From: Microbacterium sp. YJN-G
GTDB taxonomy: Bacteria > Actinomycetota > Actinomycetes > Actinomycetales > Microbacteriaceae
Reading direction: 5' to 3'
NCBI RefSeq assembly: GCF_015040615.1
Contig: NZ_CP060403.1
Span: 62,001 to 126,000, forward strand
DNA: 64,000 nt
Shown here: in pieces, positions 57,975 to 64,000 of the stretch
Numbering within the stretch: the stretch's first letter is position 1
Layout: every line of letters starts with the position of its first letter
The notes under the pieces: model-generated
Databases searched by the model: none
What the model was told of the DNA's origin: nothing
What the model saw: the letters and a program-made list of their open reading frames with translations, nothing else
Position numbers and translations under genes: made by a program

Positions 57975-59150
57975 TCACTCGCCTCCTGTCAGACGCAGCC
58001 GCAGCGACCCGACACCATGCCAGGGCTCCTCCTGGGCCAGCTCGAATTCCGGGATGGTGGCCAGGAAGTGCTCGAGGGAGATCACGAGCTCTTTGCGTCC
58101 GAGGTTTGAGCCCAGGCACCGGTGGATACCGCCGCCGAACGCGAGGTGCCGGTTGTTCTCGCGAGTGATGTCGATGTCGTTCGGGTTGTCGTAGATCTCG
58201 GGGTCTCGGTTGCCGGCTCCGAACACCAGCACCACACGCTCGCCCGCCTTGATCTCCTGCCCGCGGACCGTGGTGTCCTGCTTCGCGGTGCGCGCCATCG
58301 CCTGGACGGGCGACAGCGTACGCAGGAACTCCTCAGCCGCATCCACGATCCGGTCGGGCTCGCGGCGCAGAAGTGCCTGCGCTTCCTTGTTGCGGGCGAG
58401 GTACCACAGTGAGGAGCGGATCGCCCATGCGGTGGTGTCCAAGCCTGCGAGGAACAGCAGGTATCCGTAGGAGACCAACTCGTCATCAGTCAGCGGGCGT
58501 CCGTCGATTGTCGCGTTGAGCAGCTCGCCGGTGATGCCCTCGAGTGCCTTCCCTGCGCGCCCGTCGTCGATGAGGCGCTGCACGTAGGCGATGAGGTCGT
58601 CTCCGGCGGCTTTCGCCTTCTCGGGAGACTTGGTCCGCTCGTAGATGATGTCGTCGATCCACTGGTCGAACAGAGGCCAGTCCTTCTCCGGGTATCCGGC
58701 GAGTCGGCTGAAGATGATCGTCGGGTAGGGACGGGCGAAGAGTGCCGACACGTCGACGACTTCGCTGTCCTCGAACGCGGTTTTCACCTGATCCGACAGT
58801 TCGATGGCCGTGGAGTGCATGCCCGGTTCGAGCTTGTTGATCGCCATCGGAGTGAACATCGGAAGCAGCAGCTTGCGGAAGCCGGCGTGCGTGGGCGGGT
58901 CGATGTCGATGGGGATCAGCGGCATCTCCGTGCCGAAGGACGGCAGCAGCATCGACGGACCCACCGACCATGTCTCCGGGTCCTGCTCCGCGTCGAAGAT
59001 GTCCTCGCTCTTGGAGATGTACCAGAACCCGCCGTACTTCGAGCTGTGGCCGACAGGCTTCGACTCGTGCATCTGCGCGTAGTCGTCGAAGATCGTGTCG
59101 AGTGCCTTGCCGTGGAAGTCGAACTCGGCGAGGGTTTCGTTGTCAGACAT
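57975..59150 (-). CDS. cytochrome P450
   Basis: 391 residues, soluble bacterial class I P450. I-helix AGLDTT at 235-240 (oxygen activation), ExxR at 274-277, and the haem loop FGGGIHRCLG with axial Cys345. It is the only oxygen-activating enzyme in the cluster. Actinobacterial P450s in similar settings with a glutamine synthetase-like gene (the pip/mor loci) open cyclic secondary amines such as pyrrolidine, piperidine or morpholine; that substrate class is a plausible inference, not shown by the sequence. Overlaps the upstream hydrolase gene by 8 bases. Confidence 0.93.
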   Translation of the reverse strand: MSDNETLAEFDFHGKALDTIFDDYAQMHESKPVGHSSKYGGFWYISKSEDIFDAEQDPETWSVGPSMLLPSFGTEMPLIPIDIDPPTHAGFRKLLLPMFTPMAINKLEPGMHSTAIELSDQVKTAFEDSEVVDVSALFARPYPTIIFSRLAGYPEKDWPLFDQWIDDIIYERTKSPEKAKAAGDDLIAYVQRLIDDGRAGKALEGITGELLNATIDGRPLTDDELVSYGYLLFLAGLDTTAWAIRSSLWYLARNKEAQALLRREPDRIVDAAEEFLRTLSPVQAMARTAKQDTTVRGQEIKAGERVVLVFGAGNRDPEIYDNPNDIDITRENNRHLAFGGGIHRCLGSNLGRKELVISLEHFLATIPEFELAQEEPWHGVGSLRLRLTGGE

Positions 59151-59859
59151 GAGCCGGTTTCCTTTCGGTGTACGCGCTCGCCCGGCGAACAAGGTCGTCG
59201 AACAGAGCATGGTTGTCTGGTGAGGTCAGGTACAGGTGCTCCGGGTGCCATTGCACTGCGATGAGGTTGGCGGACGGGTCCTCGAACGCTTCGACCACTT
59301 CCCCTGCGCGTGCGGTGACGGTCAGCCCCTCGCCCAGACGCGCTACGGCCTGGTGGTGGTAACTGTTCACCGCCATCCGCTCTCCGACGATGCCCGCAAG
59401 AAGTGATGTCGGTTCGACGGCGATCTCGTGGTCCGCTTCGTTCGACGGGCGGGTCTGCCAGTGCCCGTCGAGGTGCTGGATGAGCGTGCCCCCGCGCAGG
59501 ACATTGATGAGCTGCAGCCCCCGGCAGATCGCCAGGATCGGCAGTCCTCGCTCACGGGCGTCACGCACAAGGGCCGTCTCGAAACGGTCACGGAAGGGGC
59601 TGACACCGTATACGGCCTCGTCCGGCGCCTGCCCGTACATCTCCGGGGACAGGTCGCCGCCACCGGTGAGGAGAAGCGCGTCGAAACCGTCGAGCAGGTC
59701 CTCCGGGATCGTCTCCGTGGCCGGGAGGATCGCCGGTCGGCCGCCCGCAGAGACAACGGCTTCGGCGTAGCTGAGCACCTGAAGTGTGGAGTCCCGCGGA
59801 CCGAAAGCGGACTGCTGCACGCTCCGGTCGGCGGTGACTGCGATAAGTGGACGAGGCAT
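59143..59859 (-). CDS. gamma-glutamyl-GABA hydrolase-like peptidase C26
   Basis: 238 residues of the class I glutamine amidotransferase/C26 family. The nucleophile elbow is AICRGLQLINVLRGG (Cys near 106), and the His-Glu pair is WHPEHLYL near the C terminus; SYHHQAV is the PuuD-type signature. PuuD releases GABA from gamma-glutamyl-GABA. TGATG overlap with the SDR gene. Its presence beside a GS-like ligase is the clearest sign of a gamma-glutamylation pathway. Confidence 0.9.
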   Translation of the reverse strand: MPRPLIAVTADRSVQQSAFGPRDSTLQVLSYAEAVVSAGGRPAILPATETIPEDLLDGFDALLLTGGGDLSPEMYGQAPDEAVYGVSPFRDRFETALVRDARERGLPILAICRGLQLINVLRGGTLIQHLDGHWQTRPSNEADHEIAVEPTSLLAGIVGERMAVNSYHHQAVARLGEGLTVTARAGEVVEAFEDPSANLIAVQWHPEHLYLTSPDNHALFDDLVRRASAYTERKPAHV

Positions 59860-60623
59860 CAGTAGATCGTCCAACCACCGTCGACGAACAGCGTCGTCCC
59901 GGTCACCCAGCTCGACTCGTCCGAGGCGAGGAATGCCACGCCGTTGGCGACGTCCTCGGGCTTGCCGATGCGTCCCATCGGGGTGCGCTCGAGCAGCCAG
60001 TTGCGGACCTCTTCCTTCCCGAGTGCCTCGGCCGTGAATGGCGTTTCGATGAATCCGGGCGCGACCGCGTTGACTCGAATGCCGGAGGAAGCGGCCTCGA
60101 CAGCCAGAGCGCGGGTGAGCTGCAGCAGGGCACCCTTGGAAGCGTTGTAGTGGATCTGGGGGTGGCCGCTCGAAGAGATCACGATGTGCGCTTCGACCGA
60201 GGTGATGTTCACGATGGAGCGCGTGTGATCACCGTCACCAGCTCGCAGGAGGCCGTATGCCTCGCGAGACACGATGAACGGACCGGTGGAGTTCACGGCG
60301 AACACCTGATCCCATTCCGCGACGGAAAGGTCCTCGAAAGTGCCGAACTTCACGATGCCGGCGTTGTTGACCAGCACGTCGAGGCGTCCGAACTCGTCGG
60401 CGACCTTCGCGAAGCCGGCACGGACGCTGTCCTCATCGGCGACGTTCGCCCGGATGTTGATGACGTTGTCGCGGCCGCCGAACACCGATTCGAGGGCATC
60501 CGGGTTCAGGTCGATGGCAGCGAGCGATGCTCCCTCATCGAGCAGCTTCTCAGCGATAGCACGACCGTTTCCGGACGCGGCTCCGGTGACCGCAGCGAAA
60601 CGTCCTTCAAGTCGATTTCCCAT
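59859..60623 (-). CDS. short-chain dehydrogenase/reductase
   Basis: 254 residues: NAD-binding TGAASGNGRAIAEKLLDEGA, LVNNAGI, catalytic Ser (NITSVEAH) and YxxxK in IHYNASKGALL, and the C-terminal FVDGGWTIY. It probably oxidises an alcohol formed by the P450, for example a hydroxylated ring carbon or carbinolamine, to the aldehyde or ketone. Lies between the GS-like ligase and the C26 hydrolase in one unit. Confidence 0.92.
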   Translation of the reverse strand: MGNRLEGRFAAVTGAASGNGRAIAEKLLDEGASLAAIDLNPDALESVFGGRDNVINIRANVADEDSVRAGFAKVADEFGRLDVLVNNAGIVKFGTFEDLSVAEWDQVFAVNSTGPFIVSREAYGLLRAGDGDHTRSIVNITSVEAHIVISSSGHPQIHYNASKGALLQLTRALAVEAASSGIRVNAVAPGFIETPFTAEALGKEEVRNWLLERTPMGRIGKPEDVANGVAFLASDESSWVTGTTLFVDGGWTIY

Positions 60624-60652
60624 ATTCGTTCTCTTTCTTGGCTTGTCGGGGG

Positions 60653-62041
60653 TCAGATGTGTTCGAGGTAGCGGGACGTCTCCCAGTCGGTGACAGCCTT
60701 GTGGAACTGCTGCACCTCCCACTGGCGGGTCTCCGTGTAGTGGCGGACGAATTCCTCACCGAAGTACTCCTTCGCCAGGTCGCTGTCCGCAAACACAGCG
60801 ATGGCTGCTTCCAGCGTGTGCGGCAGACGAACAGCGGCATCGCCGTCCTGCTCGTACGCGTTGCCGGTCACGGCCTCCGGCGGGGTGAGCGATTTCTCCA
60901 AGCCACTCAGACCCGACGCGATGTTGGCGGCGAGGACCAGGTACGGGTTGGCGTCCGCTCCCGCGATACGGTTCTCCACACGTGCTGCAGCCCCCGCCGA
61001 TGGGATGCTGCGGATGGCCACGGTGCGGTTGTCGACACCCCATGTGGCGCTGGATCCTGCCCATTGTCCGCCTTCGACTCGCTTGTAGGAGTTGACGGTC
61101 GGAAGGTACAGAGCGGTGAAGTCGCGGGAGCCGGCGACGAGCCCGGCGAGGTAGGCGTTTCCGATGCTGCTGAGCTCGCCGGGAGTGGTGGGGTTCGCGA
61201 ACAGGGCGTCCTCGTCCTCGGCGCTGATCAGGCTCTGGTGCACGTGTCCGGACGAACCCGCCTGCCCGGGGTTGATCTTGGCCATGAACGATGCAGTGAG
61301 CCCGTGGGCTGCGGCGATCTCCTTGACGGTGTGCTTGAGGAGCAGGGCGCTGTCCGCTGCCTGGATGGCGTCACCGTAATGGATGTTGACTTCGAACTGG
61401 CCAGCGCCGTGCTCGCTGTTGCTGGCCTCAATGAACACGCCCTGCTCTGCGAGCTGGTCACGGATGAGTCCGATCACGTGCTCGGTGCCCGAGTCGCGGT
61501 AGACGCTGTACGTGTGGTTGCCGTTGGTGATCGGCTCCAGGTCACGCCAGTTGCGGCGCGCGAGTTCGCGCGGAGTTCCCTCGAACAGGTAGAACTCGAA
61601 TTCGTATGCGCAGACCGGGGTGTATCCGAGGGCTGCAGCTCGGTCGACGATACGACGCAGGACGCCGCGAGGCGACTGCTCCAACGGTGTGCCATCGGGG
61701 TTGTAGAGGTCGCAGATGACGGAGGCCACACCCGGCTCACCCGGAACCAGCCTCAGTGTCGTGAGGTCGGGCCGCAGGTTCACGTCCGGGTAGCCGGTGT
61801 GCCAGCCGGTGAACGTGAGGTTCGGGATACTGGCGTCTTCAATGTCCCAGCCGAAGAGGATGTTGCAGATGTTCGTTCCGGCTTTGTACGCGGACTCCAC
61901 GAAGTACTTCGCCGTAAGGCGCTTGCCACGCCAGAGGCCGTCGATGTCGGGTGCACCGATCTTGATGACCTTGATCCCGTGCTCGGCGACGAACTCTTCG
62001 ACGTAGCGCTTCGGATCTTCGATCAGAACCTCATTGTTCAT
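60653..62041 (-). CDS. glutamine synthetase-like gamma-glutamyl-amine ligase
   Basis: 462 residues of the GS fold. Metal and ATP elements: YEFEFYLFEG, NSEHGAGQFEVNIHYGDA, SSGHVHQSL, then the NRTVAIRSIP region and the VENRIAGADANPYLVLAA segment. It lacks features of housekeeping GlnA (the adenylylation tyrosine region) and resembles PuuA/GlnA-like gamma-glutamylpolyamine or alkylamine ligases. It would couple glutamate to an amine using ATP. An ATGTGC-N5-GCACAT palindrome lies 80 bases upstream of the start. Confidence 0.9.
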   Translation of the reverse strand: MNNEVLIEDPKRYVEEFVAEHGIKVIKIGAPDIDGLWRGKRLTAKYFVESAYKAGTNICNILFGWDIEDASIPNLTFTGWHTGYPDVNLRPDLTTLRLVPGEPGVASVICDLYNPDGTPLEQSPRGVLRRIVDRAAALGYTPVCAYEFEFYLFEGTPRELARRNWRDLEPITNGNHTYSVYRDSGTEHVIGLIRDQLAEQGVFIEASNSEHGAGQFEVNIHYGDAIQAADSALLLKHTVKEIAAAHGLTASFMAKINPGQAGSSGHVHQSLISAEDEDALFANPTTPGELSSIGNAYLAGLVAGSRDFTALYLPTVNSYKRVEGGQWAGSSATWGVDNRTVAIRSIPSAGAAARVENRIAGADANPYLVLAANIASGLSGLEKSLTPPEAVTGNAYEQDGDAAVRLPHTLEAAIAVFADSDLAKEYFGEEFVRHYTETRQWEVQQFHKAVTDWETSRYLEHI

Positions 62042-62120
62042 GTGCCCTGCCTTCCAGCTTGCATTGATGGTGAGTATGAAGAGCGTGCAGCGAGGCTATC
62101 CGTGCCGCACACACCGCCTT

Positions 62121-62137
62121 ATGTGCGCCGCGCACAT
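62121..62137. promoter_or_regulatory. perfect ATGTGCGCCGCGCACAT palindrome upstream of GS-like gene
   Basis: A 17-base perfect palindrome with central C, 80 bases before the start of the GS-like gene, where an activator site is expected. Confidence 0.75.
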
Positions 62138-62194
62138 CGTTCCCAGTTTCGCGGTGCACGACGTACGGGTCGGCCCTGACCGCTGAACGACAAC

Positions 62195-62224
62195 GCCCGA
62201 GCGTGGCGAAAGCCACGCTCGGGC
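62195..62224. terminator. 13-bp hairpin with GAAA/TTTC loop after permease gene
   Basis: Perfect stem 62195-62207 with 62212-62224, starting 18 bases past the permease stop. It separates the permease transcript from the GS-like operon. Confidence 0.85.
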
Positions 62225-62241
62225 GATATCAGTAGCGGTGC

Positions 62242-63759
62242 TCAGGAGCGCGCGGGCGCTTCGCCCGCGATTGTCGCATCGAGTGCGTCGGGCAGCTCCT
62301 CCTCGTCGTAGATCTTCCCGATCCGGGCATACTCCGCAGGTCGGCGCTTGCGGAGATACAAGGCGTAGACCACGCCTGCGAGGGCGATGAGCAGAACATA
62401 GAGCGGGATCAGGTTGACGACCACCACATCCGCGCCGGCGAGGAACGGGATGTAGACGACCAGTAGGACCAGCACGATGGCCTGTGCGATGACCCCGATG
62501 GCCGGAGCGACCAGCGTCTTCCAGGTCGCGCCGGGACCGGAGCGGCCCACACGGTTGAAGTAGAAGATCACCGCGAGGGAGACCAGCAGCTGCACGAAGA
62601 CAACACCAGCGGTGCAGAAGATCGGCAACCATCCACCCAACTGCAGAAGCGGGTCCGCGCCGCCGAGAGCGAACAGGAGGATGACGATGATCGCGATGGC
62701 TGCCTGGACGCCGTTCGCGACGTATGGCGACTTGTGCTTGTCGTGCGTGCGCCCGAGAGCTGCAGGCAAGATGCGGTCACGCCCCATGGAGAAGAAGTAC
62801 CGCGAGGCGTTGTTGTGGAAAGCGAACGCACAGGCGAAGAACCCGGTGATCACGAGGAAATCCATCAGAACGCGCATGAAATGCCAGGTGTACATGTCGG
62901 CGAGGACGAAGTAGTAGTCGCCGACAAGAGTGCCAGCCTGCTCCATGGTCTGGTCCCCGAACCCGACGATGCCGGCGTAGGCGGCGAAGCTGTAGAACAC
63001 GCCGAGGGTGATGACGGCGATGTAGGTGGCCCGGGGAACGGACTGCTTCGGGTCCGTTGTCTCCTCGCCGTAGATGGCCGTCGTCTCGAAGCCGATCCAG
63101 GACCAGAACGCGAAGAAGAAGCCAATACCGATTGCCGGCGCGGCCAACCATCCTGCCGGGTTGAATGCCTCGGGCATCTGCCCCTGAGCTCCGCCTTGAA
63201 CAATCACGGCGGTTGCGACGAAGAAGACGACGAGGACCTCAAGCCCGAGCGCGATACCGAGAATCTTGCCGGTGAGCGTGACCTTGAAGTACGAGATCAC
63301 GAACATGATGATCACTCCTGCGACACTGCACACCCACCACGGGACGGCCCACCCGAAGTAGTTCTCCAGCATCGCTGAGGTGAAGTAGCCGAACCCGCCG
63401 CTGATAGCCGGAACGATCATGCTGTAAGCAAGCATGACCGTCCAGCCGGCACCCAGTCCAATCGGTCGGCCCAGTCCCTGTGTCGTGTAGTTGTAGAACG
63501 CCCCGGCAGCGGTGATCCGCTTCGCCATCTGGGCGAACCCGACCGCGAACACCAGCAGGATGAGTGTGGCGGCGACGTACGTCAGCGCTGTGGACATTCC
63601 CGCTCCGTTCGCGAACGAGATCGGGATGTAGGTGGATACCACCACCAGGGGCGCCGCCGCCGCGGTCACCATGAGGACGATGGTGAAGAACCGGATCGAG
63701 CCTTTCAGCAGGTCGGTTGAGACTTCCGCGGTCGCCCGCCGTGTTGAGTTTGTCGCCAT
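62242..63759 (-). CDS. APC-family amino acid/polyamine permease
   Basis: 505 residues with twelve or more predicted membrane helices. SIRFFTIVLMVTAAAAPLVV opens helix 1 with the unwound region, and KRITAAGAFYNYTTQGLGRP is the APC signature loop; FWSWIGFETTAIYGEE is helix 6. It imports an amine or amino acid with protons and would be the PuuP counterpart. Transcribed separately from the GS-like operon, with a terminator after it and a partial ATGTGC site 160 bases upstream. Confidence 0.92.
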   Translation of the reverse strand: MATNSTRRATAEVSTDLLKGSIRFFTIVLMVTAAAAPLVVVSTYIPISFANGAGMSTALTYVAATLILLVFAVGFAQMAKRITAAGAFYNYTTQGLGRPIGLGAGWTVMLAYSMIVPAISGGFGYFTSAMLENYFGWAVPWWVCSVAGVIIMFVISYFKVTLTGKILGIALGLEVLVVFFVATAVIVQGGAQGQMPEAFNPAGWLAAPAIGIGFFFAFWSWIGFETTAIYGEETTDPKQSVPRATYIAVITLGVFYSFAAYAGIVGFGDQTMEQAGTLVGDYYFVLADMYTWHFMRVLMDFLVITGFFACAFAFHNNASRYFFSMGRDRILPAALGRTHDKHKSPYVANGVQAAIAIIVILLFALGGADPLLQLGGWLPIFCTAGVVFVQLLVSLAVIFYFNRVGRSGPGATWKTLVAPAIGVIAQAIVLVLLVVYIPFLAGADVVVVNLIPLYVLLIALAGVVYALYLRKRRPAEYARIGKIYDEEELPDALDATIAGEAPARS

Positions 63760-64000
63760 TCGGGTATGCCTCTCAGTGCACGTTGCCTGATAAGTGGATA
63801 CTCCCGTTCAAGAGACCTGAACGCTTGTGAACGCCGTCGTTCACTCAATCGGGATGTGCGGAAAACTAATGGCGCTCGTCGCGGCGTGGAATGTCTCCTG
63901 CGACCATGTCAGCGGGGCGATATGTGCGCCGCGCCTATGATTCAGACTCCGGAGCCTGCGGGCAAAGCGTCGTTACCCTTGTGCTCGGGCGCGAACGATG
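63760..64000. other. upstream region of the permease gene to the window edge
   Basis: No gene supported within the window. It holds the permease promoter region and a partial ATGTGC palindrome at 63922-63938. A convergent or divergent gene may begin beyond the edge. Confidence 0.4.
63922..63938. promoter_or_regulatory. partial ATGTGC-N5-GCCTAT site upstream of permease
   Basis: The left half ATGTGC is exact and the spacer GCCGC equals that at 62127-62131; the right half matches 4 of 6. It lies 163 bases before the permease start. Confidence 0.45.

Noticed and set aside
60638-62179. 513-codon plus-strand open frame opposite the GS-like gene
   Set aside because: Antisense shadow of a clear glutamine-synthetase-family gene in GC-rich DNA; no domain and no ribosome site.
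1-64000. tRNA, rRNA, CRISPR arrays, integrase and plasmid replication gene
   Set aside because: None recognised by eye on either strand.

Overview
This is high-GC actinobacterial DNA. Codon use, a MobF relaxase beside Tad-like genes, DUF3560/ArdC/Mom-type accessory proteins, a class I P450 set and ppsR-ppsA suit a Microbacteriaceae-like organism such as Microbacterium, but no rRNA or housekeeping marker is present to settle the genus. The mixture of conjugation genes, insertion sequences, anti-restriction genes and a catabolic cluster suggests a plasmid or large integrated mobile element.

Layout. (1) 1-7410: a minus-strand Tad/Flp-like secretion locus (lipoprotein, secreted protein, SAF/CpaB-like, CpaE/ParA-like, CpaF ATPase running off the left edge), divergent from a complete MobF relaxase-helicase. 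(2) 7523-14595: a scarred zone with a chimeric ORF of two truncated genes, an IS256-family element (copy 1, perfect 8-bp target duplication) split by an IS110-family element with a readable candidate bridge RNA, an amidase, two orphan genes and an IS5-family remnant. (3) 14942-37730: a compact accessory module of about 23 kb with an FtsK-type translocase, an NrdH-like redoxin, an MmeI-like single-chain restriction-modification enzyme, DUF3560, a secreted HNH nuclease, an ArdC-like anti-restriction protein, a Mom-like DNA-modification protein and many small genes linked by ATGA overlaps. It is wired by two repeated promoter designs: (i) a promoter followed at once by the 17-bp palindrome GTGAATGTGACATTCAC (eight clear copies), and (ii) TGTCCGCGAA-N17-TATACC (six copies with invariant spacing). 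(4) 37730-44278: IS256 copy 2 (intact, no target duplication), decayed AbiTii and ImmA-like fragments, HipBA, and a TnpB nuclease fused to the tail of a Cys-repeat gene.

(5) 44279-63759: a catabolic region that looks like a Puu-type gamma-glutamylation pathway for an amine. It has an APC permease, a glutamine-synthetase-like ligase, an SDR, a class I glutamine amidotransferase-like hydrolase, a P450 with its own ferredoxin and ferredoxin reductase, an aldehyde dehydrogenase, a diflavin reductase, a class III aminotransferase, a GAF/PucR-type regulator, an HxlR regulator, and a PEP synthase with its regulatory kinase/phosphatase. A second palindrome, ATGTGC-N5-GCACAT, occurs next to five transcription units here and probably marks the regulon of the local activator.

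Working model: region 3 manages DNA transfer and its conflict with host restriction under one repressor, while region 5 is cargo that takes up and oxidises an amine and sends its carbon to gluconeogenesis through PEP synthase. The amine substrate, the repressor gene and the replication or integration functions could not be identified from this window.
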